This document shows, piece after piece, positions 17,169 to 24,459 of a stretch of 57,720 bases of DNA. The DNA is from JANNWF01 sp052390415. Lineage in GTDB: Bacteria; Pseudomonadota; Gammaproteobacteria; Xanthomonadales; Xanthomonadaceae. The stretch spans positions 1 to 57,720 of the forward strand of contig JBQTGY010000076.1 of NCBI GenBank assembly GCA_052390415.1, written 5' to 3'. Under the pieces are notes generated by a model, which was given only the letters and a program-made list of their open reading frames with translations, was not told where the DNA came from and made no database searches. A program made the position numbers and the translations under genes. Positions within the stretch are counted from its first letter, which is position 1; the number at the start of each line of letters is the position of its first letter.

Positions 17169-19553
17169 ATGTCACTTGTCGCTGATGTTCGCTACGCCCT
17201 GCGTCGACTTGCCAGCTCGCCGGGCTTCACCCTCAACACCGTGCTCATGCTGGCGCTGGGCATCGCCATTTGCACCCTGATGGCCGGCGTGCTGCGCGGC
17301 GTGTTTGGCAGCCTGCCCTTTCCAGAGGCCGAGCAGGTGGTGGTGATTGAAGGCAACAGCGCAGTGCAAGGCGTGTTCAACGGCAGCCTGACGCCCGCCG
17401 AAGTGGTTCGTTTGGCCGAGGCCGACAGCCCGTTTGCGCACGTCGGCTACTACGACTGGAACGGCATCACGGTGCTGAACGGGGAACGTCCACGCGAAGT
17501 CACGGTGATCCGCGTCAGCGAGGGTTTCTTCCCCGCACTCGGCATGCCGACCGCGCTCGGCCGCTGGTTCAATGCCGACGACTTCGCCAGCGGCGACAGC
17601 GTCGTGCTCGCTCACGTGGAATGGCAGCGATTGTTCGGCGGCGATCCCAAGGTGATTGGCCGCACCCTCGCTACCACCGCCGGAAGCTTGCGCGTCATTG
17701 GCGTCATGCCGCCCTCATTTGCCATACCCAGCGACGATGCCGGCGGCTGGCGTTCGCTGCCGGCCGACGCATTTCCTGCCGATCAGGCCTGGACCTGGAA
17801 TGCGCGCTTTGTCTCCGCCGTGGCGCGGCTCGATCCGACGCTTTCACCGGCGACCCTGAACCAGCGGCTCGACCAGATCGGTGCCGAGCTTGCCGACCGC
17901 CACCACTTGCCGCAAGGCCAATGGCAGATGCGTGTGCGGCCGATGTTGGAGGTGATCGTCGGCGACCTGCGCGGCGTGCTGTGGGGCGCGCTGGCAGTCG
18001 CGGTGTTGGTGTTGCTGATCGCCTGCGCCAATGTAGCCATCCTGATCGATGCGCGACAGTTGGGCCGTCGTCATGAGCAGGCGGTGGAGCAGGCCTTGGG
18101 TGCCAGTCGGCAACGCTTGTATCGCGGGTTGTTGTTGGAGATAGGCGTGGTCGCGCTGCTGGCAGTGGCGCTAGGCGTTGGACTCGCGCTGTTGGGCATG
18201 GAAGTGATGCGTGAACTGGCACGCAGCAGCTTGCCGCGTGTCGATGAGATTGCCATCGACGCAACCACCCTCGGAATTGCCATTGCGCTGGGCTTGCTGG
18301 TGCCGCTGGTGGCAGCCATGGCAGGCGCGTTGCGACCGCGTGGCAATGCGGTAGAAGCCATGCGCAGCGGAGGTCGCGGTGTGGTGGGCGGATCGCGCCG
18401 CCGTGCATGGTTGCCGATTGCCGGTGTGGCGCTGTCGACGATCAGCTTGGTTGCCGGCAGCGCCCTGCTGTTCAGTCTGTGGCGGTTGCAGGCCGTCGAT
18501 CCCGGTTTGCGCCATGAAAACGTGTATGCGCTGCAACTGTTCCACGAGCACGACGGCGCCCAGCGTCAGCAGTTTGCCGAGCAATTGCAGGCCCGTCTGC
18601 GCGGCGTGCCGGCGGTGCAGCAGGTGGCGGTGGCCAATGCTTCGCCGCTTTCGCCGTTGGGACAAATGAGCATCGACATCAAGTTACCCGAACGTGCCGA
18701 GCCCGAGCCTTATTCGCTGGCGCTGCGGCGGGTTTCGCCCGAGTTCGCCGACCTGCTCGAAATTCCGTTGCTGGCGGGCCGCCTGTTCACTGTTGATGAT
18801 CGCGGCGGCGAGAAGGTCGCCGTCATCAATCGCGAATTGGCCGCTCGCTTGTTCGGTGCAGACAGCGCGCTGGATCGGCGCGTCGAACTGCCCTTGGGTG
18901 ACGGCCCGCGGGTCACTTACCGGATCGTCGGCGTGGTCGGCGACCTGCGCAATCAAGGTCTGCGGTCGGCACCCGGCCCCGAGCTGTGGGTGCCGTTAGC
19001 GCCCGCGCCGAGCGTCGGCATGACATTCCTGGTGGCGGCTGGCCAGCCGTTGGCAGGCTTCGAGAAACTGTTCGCCGATGCGCTGCACGAAATCGATCCA
19101 CAGGAGGCTGCGACCCTGGCCTTTCCGCTCAGCGAATCCATCGATTCCCAGCTCGCCCCGGCGCGTTTTTTCGCCCGCACGATTGGTGGCTTTGCCCTGG
19201 CGTCCCTGTTATTGGCCGCATTTGGCGTGTATGCCGTGGGCGCGCTCAGGCAACAGCAGCGCAGCGCCGAATTCGGACTGCGCCTGGCCATCGGTGCGCG
19301 ACCAGCGGCGCTGGTTTGGCAACTGCTGGCAGCCAGTGCGCGGAGCGTCGGCGTGGGTCTGTTGCTTGGCTTGGCCGGCGCGTGGGCGGTATTGCGATTG
19401 CTGCAAGCGCACTTGTTCGGAGTCGCCGACGCGCCCTTGCCAGCGGTGACCGCCGGTGCCGCTGCGCTACTGGTTGCCGCACTGGCGGCCGCCGCATTAC
19501 CGGCCATGCGCGCCGCGCGGGTCGACCCCATGCGCGTATTGCGCGATCAGTGA
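17169..19553 (+). CDS. FtsX/MacB-like ABC permease 4 (ADOP-type, divergent)
   Basis: 794 residues from ATG 17169. It has the same duplicated MacB-core/FtsX plan: helix 1 (TVLMLALGIAICTLMAGVLR), a central three-helix block with LLIACANVAILIDARQLG, and a last block with VGALRQQQRSAEFGLRLAIG, ending DPMRVLRDQ. It differs from permeases 1-3 in having the AILIDARQ motif where they have ANLLL or ANLML, and its loops are shorter. The second ATPase gene starts 64 bases downstream, so permease 4 may pair specifically with it. Confidence 0.88.
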   Translation: MSLVADVRYALRRLASSPGFTLNTVLMLALGIAICTLMAGVLRGVFGSLPFPEAEQVVVIEGNSAVQGVFNGSLTPAEVVRLAEADSPFAHVGYYDWNGITVLNGERPREVTVIRVSEGFFPALGMPTALGRWFNADDFASGDSVVLAHVEWQRLFGGDPKVIGRTLATTAGSLRVIGVMPPSFAIPSDDAGGWRSLPADAFPADQAWTWNARFVSAVARLDPTLSPATLNQRLDQIGAELADRHHLPQGQWQMRVRPMLEVIVGDLRGVLWGALAVAVLVLLIACANVAILIDARQLGRRHEQAVEQALGASRQRLYRGLLLEIGVVALLAVALGVGLALLGMEVMRELARSSLPRVDEIAIDATTLGIAIALGLLVPLVAAMAGALRPRGNAVEAMRSGGRGVVGGSRRRAWLPIAGVALSTISLVAGSALLFSLWRLQAVDPGLRHENVYALQLFHEHDGAQRQQFAEQLQARLRGVPAVQQVAVANASPLSPLGQMSIDIKLPERAEPEPYSLALRRVSPEFADLLEIPLLAGRLFTVDDRGGEKVAVINRELAARLFGADSALDRRVELPLGDGPRVTYRIVGVVGDLRNQGLRSAPGPELWVPLAPAPSVGMTFLVAAGQPLAGFEKLFADALHEIDPQEAATLAFPLSESIDSQLAPARFFARTIGGFALASLLLAAFGVYAVGALRQQQRSAEFGLRLAIGARPAALVWQLLAASARSVGVGLLLGLAGAWAVLRLLQAHLFGVADAPLPAVTAGAAALLVAALAAAALPAMRAARVDPMRVLRDQ

Positions 19554-19617
19554 CCTTGCTCAGAAAGTCGGAACACAGAGTCAAACAATCCATGCCAAGC
19601 CCGAGAAGCTCGTCCAG

Positions 19618-20286
19618 ATGATCGAAATCAAAGCACTGCACAAGGTCTACGCCTTGCCTGCCGGTCAACAGCGCGTCCTCGATGATGTCCAATTCGAAAT
19701 GGCCGAGGGCGAATTCGTCTCGATCATGGGGCCGTCTGGTTCGGGCAAGTCGTCCTTGCTGGCCGTGCTGGGATTGCTGGATTCGGACTGGCGCGGTGAA
19801 TACCACTTCGCTGGAGTCGCCCTGCACGCGATGAAGGAAAGTCAGCGCAAGGAATTTGCCCGCGCACGCATCGGCCTCGTGTTTCAGCAGTACCACTTGC
19901 TGGACGATCTGAACGTTGCAGAAAACATCGACCTGCCACTGGATTACCTGGGCGTCGCGCGCAGCGAGCGGCGTTTGCGGGTCGAGCAATCCTTGAGTCG
20001 ATTTGGCTTGCTGGACAAGCGCGCCCATTACCCGCGGCAACTTTCTGGCGGGCAGCAACAAATGGTGGCGGTGGCGCGCGCGGTGGCCGCAAGGCCGCGT
20101 TTGTTGTTGGCGGATGAGCCAACCGGTGCGCTGCACTCAAGTCAGGGCGAAATGATCATGGACCTGCTGGTCGAGCTCAATCGTGCCGGCACCAGCATCA
20201 TCCAAGTGACCCACAACCCGGAATACGCCGCGCGTGCTGGTCGCGTGATGCAGATGCGCGATGGGCGCTTGTGTGGCCCCCCGTGA
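19618..20286 (+). CDS. ABC transporter ATP-binding protein, LolD/MacB type (second of two)
   Basis: 222 residues. Walker A GPSGSGKSS (38-46), Q-loop LVFQQYHLLDDLN, signature LSGGQQQMVAVARAV, Walker B LLLADEPTGALHS, switch histidine VTHNPEY. The D-loop reads GALHS where the first ATPase and most relatives have GNLDS, replacing the D-loop aspartate with histidine; Walker B glutamate is kept, so hydrolysis is probably retained but dimer coupling may differ. ATG 19618 is chosen because the fold begins immediately (IEIKALHKVYALPAGQQ); the long in-frame extension upstream overlaps permease 4. It closes the transporter part of the locus. Confidence 0.92.
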   Translation: MIEIKALHKVYALPAGQQRVLDDVQFEMAEGEFVSIMGPSGSGKSSLLAVLGLLDSDWRGEYHFAGVALHAMKESQRKEFARARIGLVFQQYHLLDDLNVAENIDLPLDYLGVARSERRLRVEQSLSRFGLLDKRAHYPRQLSGGQQQMVAVARAVAARPRLLLADEPTGALHSSQGEMIMDLLVELNRAGTSIIQVTHNPEYAARAGRVMQMRDGRLCGPP

Positions 20287-20304
20287 TGCAATAGCATTTG
20301 ATGC

Positions 20305-20553
20305 ATGCGCACCACACTCGAAATTGACGACGACGTATTGACCGCAGCCCGCGACTTGGGTCGCCGGCAGCACAAATCCCTGGGCAGCGTCATCTCTGAG
20401 CTGGCCCGATGCGCGTTGGTGCGGCAACCTGCAGAGTCTGCAAAAGGGGTTGGCGAATCCCCCGCGCTATATGGCTTTGACCCACTGCCAGCACGCGGTG
20501 TGGTGGTGACCAATGAACTGATCGACCGCTTGCGTGTCGAGTCAGGCGACTAG
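20305..20553 (+). CDS. VapB-like ribbon-helix-helix antitoxin
   Basis: 82 residues. The N-terminal half is a ribbon-helix-helix DNA-binding domain (RTTLEIDDDVLTAARDLG, then SLGSVISELARCAL). The C-terminal half (PLPARGVVVTNELIDRLRVE) is the flexible toxin-binding tail of VapB-type antitoxins. It begins 18 bases after the second ATPase and is followed after 33 bases by the PIN-domain toxin gene, the usual antitoxin-first order. It should neutralise the toxin and repress its own promoter. Confidence 0.85.
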   Translation: MRTTLEIDDDVLTAARDLGRRQHKSLGSVISELARCALVRQPAESAKGVGESPALYGFDPLPARGVVVTNELIDRLRVESGD

Positions 20554-20586
20554 CCGGTGCTTGACGTGACCGGCTGACCCCCACCC

Positions 20587-21015
20587 ATGCGCGCCTTGCT
20601 CGACATCAACGTGCTGATTGCCTTGCTTGATGCGTCGCACCTGCACCACCAGCGCGCCCGTCAATGGTTGGGCGAGGACATCGCCCATGGCTGGGCGTCG
20701 TGTCCGATCACTCAAAATGGTTGTGTGCGAATTCTTGCGCAGCCCAATTATCCGCAGCCGATCTCGATCCGCGAGGCCATGGACAGGCTGCAGCGGGCGA
20801 CGATGACGCCGCACCATGCCTTTTGGGCGGACACGGTCAGCCTGCTTGACGCCAACAACGTCGATCCACGGCGTGTGCATGGCAGCAAACAGATCACCGA
20901 CATTTATCTGTTGAGCTTGGCGGTCCGCCACGGGGGACGCTTTGTGAGCTTCGACGCGGGCGTCGCGCGCAGCGCCGTGCCGGCTGCTCGCAGCGAACAC
21001 CTTCTCATTCTTTGA
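20587..21015 (+). CDS. VapC-like PIN-domain toxin
   Basis: 142 residues forming a PIN ribonuclease domain. Acidic catalytic residues are visible at D6 (RALLDINVLIALLD), D105 (SKQITDIYLLSLA) and D123 (RFVSFDAGV). The usual second-position glutamate after strand 2 is replaced by the TQNGCVRI segment, a variant seen in one VapC subgroup, where Asn or another acid may bind the metal. Such toxins cut tRNA or rRNA when the antitoxin is lost. The pair lies between the ATPase and the response-regulator gene of the export locus and has no evident role in export, so it is probably an insertion. Confidence 0.87.
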   Translation: MRALLDINVLIALLDASHLHHQRARQWLGEDIAHGWASCPITQNGCVRILAQPNYPQPISIREAMDRLQRATMTPHHAFWADTVSLLDANNVDPRRVHGSKQITDIYLLSLAVRHGGRFVSFDAGVARSAVPAARSEHLLIL

Positions 21016-21032
21016 AGCGAGCAAGCTGTACC

Positions 21033-22406
21033 ATGATCGCCACCCCGCGCATCCTGATCGCCGACGACCAAGCCGATGTCCTGGTCGCTTTGCGTTTGTT
21101 GCTGAAGAACGATGGCTACAGCTGCTTGACTGTGGACTCACCCGGCGCGGCGTTGGCGGCCGTGGCGAAGCAGCCCTTCGACGCCGCTCTGATAGACCTG
21201 AACTACTCACGTGACACCACCTCAGGCGACGAAGGTATGGCGCTGCTGGCTGCCTTGCGCGCCGCCGACTCGGAGCTGCCCGTCGTGGTGATGACGGCAT
21301 GGGGCACCATCGACATCGCGGTGCGCGCGATGCGCGCCGGTGCGGCCGACTTTATCGAGAAGCCGTGGGACAACCGGCGCTTGGTCAATGTGTTGGCGGC
21401 GCAGGTCAAACTCGCCCAGGGTCGTCGACGCGAGGCGCGCCTCGATGCCGAGAACGTCTTGCTGCGCGGAGGCGATGAGCCCTTCATCGCGCAAGCCGAA
21501 TCGATGCAGCCGGTACTGGAGATGTTGCGTCGAGTCGCCCCGACCGAAGCCAATGTGCTGATCCTCGGCGAAAACGGCACCGGCAAGGGCGTGATTGCCC
21601 GTCGCATCCACGCCTTGAGCGGACGCGCCGCGTTGCCGATGATCAAGGTCAACATGGGCGGCATCAACGAACACGTGTTCGAGTCGGAAATGTTCGGCCA
21701 CGTCAAAGGCGCCTTCACCGATGCCAAGGCGGATCGCATCGGCCGTTTCGAGCTGGCCGATGGCGGCAGTTTGTTCCTCGATGAGATCGCCAACATCCCG
21801 CCCAGCCAGCAACCCAAGTTGCTGCGCGTGCTGGAAGACGGCGAGCTCGAACGCGTCGGCAGCTCGCGCACGCTGAAAGTCGACGTGCGCCTGATCTCGG
21901 CGACCAATGCGGACTTGCGCAGCGAAGTGGCCAGTGGGCAGTTCCGCAAGGACCTGTTGTTTCGTTTGAATACCGTCGAAATTCGACTGCCGCCGTTGCG
22001 CGCGCGCGGCGCCGACATCCTGCCCATGGCGGAGGATTTTCTGCAACGTTGCGCGCGTCGTTACGCACGATCCGGGATGCGCCTTTCGGCGTCGGCGCAG
22101 CGCGCCTTGCTGGCGTATCCCTGGCCGGGCAACGTGCGCGAGCTATCGCATGTAATCGAGCGCGCCGTGCTGATGTGCGCGGGACAGGAGATTTCCGAGT
22201 TGGATTTCAGTCTGGATCTGGCCACGCCCAGCCCATCCAGCGCTGCGGAATTCAACAGCGGACAGACCTTGGAGCAAGCCGAATTGGCGATGATCCGCAA
22301 TGCACTGGATCGCTGCGAAGGCAACATTCAGCGCGCCGCAGAAGCCTTGGGCCTCTCGCGTGGCGCGCTGTATCGGCGCTTGGAGAAATACGGCTTGAGC
22401 GCCTGA
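21033..22406 (+). CDS. Sigma-54-dependent response regulator, NtrC family
   Basis: 457 residues with three domains. A receiver (1-125) has phospho-acceptor D55, acidic pocket D11/D12 and the K110 switch lysine. An AAA+ domain (~148-375) has Walker A GENGTGKG (179-186), the sigma-54-contacting loop GAFTDA (226-231, instead of the canonical GAFTGA) and Walker B GGSLFLDE (244-251). A Fis-type helix-turn-helix lies at the C-terminus (GNIQRAAEALGLSRGALYRR). It would activate sigma-54 promoters when phosphorylated by the kinase encoded seven bases downstream. The likely targets are the transporter genes upstream. ATG 21033 is used because the receiver begins at once. Confidence 0.93.
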   Translation: MIATPRILIADDQADVLVALRLLLKNDGYSCLTVDSPGAALAAVAKQPFDAALIDLNYSRDTTSGDEGMALLAALRAADSELPVVVMTAWGTIDIAVRAMRAGAADFIEKPWDNRRLVNVLAAQVKLAQGRRREARLDAENVLLRGGDEPFIAQAESMQPVLEMLRRVAPTEANVLILGENGTGKGVIARRIHALSGRAALPMIKVNMGGINEHVFESEMFGHVKGAFTDAKADRIGRFELADGGSLFLDEIANIPPSQQPKLLRVLEDGELERVGSSRTLKVDVRLISATNADLRSEVASGQFRKDLLFRLNTVEIRLPPLRARGADILPMAEDFLQRCARRYARSGMRLSASAQRALLAYPWPGNVRELSHVIERAVLMCAGQEISELDFSLDLATPSPSSAAEFNSGQTLEQAELAMIRNALDRCEGNIQRAAEALGLSRGALYRRLEKYGLSA

Positions 22407-22413
22407 CAACCAC

Positions 22414-23769
22414 GTGTCCGTCTCGCCACCTCGCCAGATTGCGCCCACGGTGGGCTTGAGCTTTGAGCGTCGCTTGTTGCTTGATGCGTGTCTGTTGCTG
22501 CTGCCATTACTGGCGTGTGCGGTGCTGCTGGTTTGGCTGCACTGGCCGCCCTCGACAGGTGTCTGGCTGGCGATGGCAACCGCCCTGCTGCTGACCTTGG
22601 CGCTCACCTTGCGGTTGCGGCAGCGGGTCATTTATCCGCTCTACACGCTGTCCAACCTGTTGGAAGCGTTGCGCGAAGGTGATTACAGCTTGCGTGGCTC
22701 GCGTGCGCGTCGCGGCGACGCCATCGGCGACGTGGTGTGGGAGATCAACGCGCTGTCGCAGACCCTGCGCGAGCAGCGCCTGAAGGTGGAGGAAACCAGC
22801 GCCTTGCTCGGCAAGGTCATCGCCGCCATCGATATCGCGTTGTTCAGTTTTGATGATGGCCGGCGCCTGAGACTGCTGAATCCTGCCGCTGAGCGGCTGC
22901 TCGGCAAACGCGCCGGCGAGGCCCTGGGGCAGCACGCCACCGCGCTGGGGCTGGAGGAAGCGCTGGAATCCTCCGGGGCGAGCGTGCTGGATCGCACCTT
23001 TGCGGGTGGCAGCGGCCGCTTTGAAGTGCGCCGTTTCAGCTTTCGCGAAGGTGGCTTGCCGCTGGAATTGTTGGCGATCACCGATCTGTCGCGCGCGCTG
23101 CGCGAAGAAGAGCGGCAGGCATGGCAACGCTTGATCCGGGTGTTGAGTCACGAACTCAATAATTCACTGGCGCCAATCAAGTCGATGGCGGGCACGTTGT
23201 CATCAATGCTGACCGTCGACCCGCCTCCGATTGACTGGCGCGAGGACGCCCAACTGGGCATGCGCGTGATCGCGGATCGCGCCGAAGCCTTGAGCCGCTT
23301 CATGATTGGTTACGCGACCTTGGCGCGACTGCCGTCGCCGCGCAAACAGCGACTGGATCTTCGCGCCTTGCTGCAACGGGTCACCACCCTGGAACAGCGC
23401 ATGACAGTGCGCTTGGTGGCGGGTCCGCCGTTGCAGCTGCTGGCTGATCCGGACCAGCTCGAACAGGCGCTCATCAACCTGCTGAAAAACGCGGTCGAAG
23501 CGAGCCTTCCCGAGAGCGGCGAGGTGAGTGTGAAGGCGCAGCAATCAGCGGCGGAGATTCGTATAGAAATCATCGACTGTGGCCTGGGCTTGGCGGGAAG
23601 CGACAACCTGTTCGTGCCATTTTTCACCACCAAGCCGGGTGGATCCGGCATCGGTCTGGTGCTGGCCAGACAGATAGTCGAAGCCCACGGTGGTCAGTTG
23701 AACCTGGAGAACCGCTTGGACGCGCGTGGCTGCGTGGCCACCATCCGATTGCCAATGGGCGCTGAATGA
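22414..23769 (+). CDS. Intramembrane-type sensor histidine kinase (NtrY-like core)
   Basis: 451 residues from GTG 22414. Two membrane helices (~24-43 and ~50-68) are joined by only about six residues (HWPPSTG), so there is no periplasmic sensor domain. A HAMP-like segment, a PAS-like region (~128-220), a HisKA helix with H246 (VLSHELNNSLAPIKS) and an ATPase domain with N359 (LINLLKNAVEA) and GSGIGLVLARQIVEAHGG follow. Such kinases commonly sense the activity of an associated ABC transporter or membrane stress (BceS-like logic). Here it would feed the adjacent sigma-54 regulator and thus the export locus. Confidence 0.92.
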   Translation: MSVSPPRQIAPTVGLSFERRLLLDACLLLLPLLACAVLLVWLHWPPSTGVWLAMATALLLTLALTLRLRQRVIYPLYTLSNLLEALREGDYSLRGSRARRGDAIGDVVWEINALSQTLREQRLKVEETSALLGKVIAAIDIALFSFDDGRRLRLLNPAAERLLGKRAGEALGQHATALGLEEALESSGASVLDRTFAGGSGRFEVRRFSFREGGLPLELLAITDLSRALREEERQAWQRLIRVLSHELNNSLAPIKSMAGTLSSMLTVDPPPIDWREDAQLGMRVIADRAEALSRFMIGYATLARLPSPRKQRLDLRALLQRVTTLEQRMTVRLVAGPPLQLLADPDQLEQALINLLKNAVEASLPESGEVSVKAQQSAAEIRIEIIDCGLGLAGSDNLFVPFFTTKPGGSGIGLVLARQIVEAHGGQLNLENRLDARGCVATIRLPMGAE

Positions 23770-23770
23770 T

Positions 23771-23799
23771 TTCCGCCGCCCGCATCGGCCCGCTATACT
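23771..23799 (+). promoter_or_regulatory. Possible sigma-70 promoter for the cytochrome gene
   Basis: A -10 match TATACT at 23794-23799 lies 17 bases after TTCCGC (23771-23776), a weak -35. It is 55 bp upstream of the GTG start of the cytochrome c5-like gene, immediately after the kinase stop, so it would begin a separate transcript. Confidence 0.35.
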
Positions 23800-23854
23800 T
23801 CTTGCCCCGTAGCGGCCGCGCCGCGTCGCATACCCTTCCAGCGCAGGTGAGCCC

Positions 23855-24370
23855 GTGAGAAATCACGACCTTGAGTTTCTCAAGCACTTCTCCCAAGTCA
23901 TCGCCTTTCTGGTGTTGGTGACCGTCGCCCTGATTGGCGGCGCCATCGTCCTGCACAACGGTCGCGCGGTCGAATCCGACGGCGTCGCCGAAGCCAAGGT
24001 GGCAGCGCGACTGCGACCCATTGCAGGCGTCTACGCCGGCGAAACCGGCGCTGCCGCCATTGCTGCTGCCGCCGAGGCAGCCGCGCTTGCCGCCAAAGGG
24101 CAAGTGGCCTACGAAGGCACGCTCGACGGCGCTGTCATCTACAACGCGCTGTGCGGTGCTTGCCACAACTCGGGTGCCGGTGGTGCGCCGTTGATGCAAA
24201 CCGACGCCTGGAAGGTACGTATGGAGCAAGGTGTGGAAACCTTGATCACGCATGCGATCGAAGGCTACCAAGGCAGCGCTGGGTTGATGCCGGCGCGCGG
24301 CGGTAATCCATCGTTGACTGACGAACAAGTTGCCGCCACCGTCCGTTGGATGCTGGACAACATGAAGTAG
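23855..24370 (+). CDS. Membrane-anchored cytochrome c5-like monohaem protein
   Basis: 171 residues from GTG 23855. One N-terminal membrane helix (~13-33, VIAFLVLVTVALIGGAIVLH) is followed by an Ala-rich linker (~44-82) and a class I cytochrome c domain. The haem site is CGACH (C100, C103, H104) and the likely sixth ligand is M145 (GLMPARGG). The fold and GAGGAP turn match cytochrome c5/c555, which shuttle electrons in the periplasm to terminal oxidases; the anchor keeps it on the inner membrane. It is followed by a hairpin, so it is probably monocistronic. Confidence 0.9.
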   Translation: MRNHDLEFLKHFSQVIAFLVLVTVALIGGAIVLHNGRAVESDGVAEAKVAARLRPIAGVYAGETGAAAIAAAAEAAALAAKGQVAYEGTLDGAVIYNALCGACHNSGAGGAPLMQTDAWKVRMEQGVETLITHAIEGYQGSAGLMPARGGNPSLTDEQVAATVRWMLDNMK

Positions 24371-24392
24371 GGCGGGCCCCGCCGCCCTCTTT
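24370..24392 (+). terminator. Weak intrinsic terminator after cytochrome gene
   Basis: GGGCGG (24370-24375) pairs with CCGCCC (24382-24387) across a six-base loop and is followed by TCTTT. The stem is strong but the T-tract is short, so termination may be partial. Confidence 0.45.
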
Positions 24393-24459
24393 CCGCAAGC
24401 GTGTCCGGTGTTCCTGTGCTGCTCGCCGCGCTTGCTCCGCCCGCCGAGACAGAATTCCG

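Noticed and set aside
21700..21780. GAFTDA instead of GAFTGA as a loss of sigma-54 activation
   Set aside because: I recall that a sizeable subgroup of sigma-54 activators carries GAFTDA, and the flanking motifs are intact, so the regulator is probably functional.
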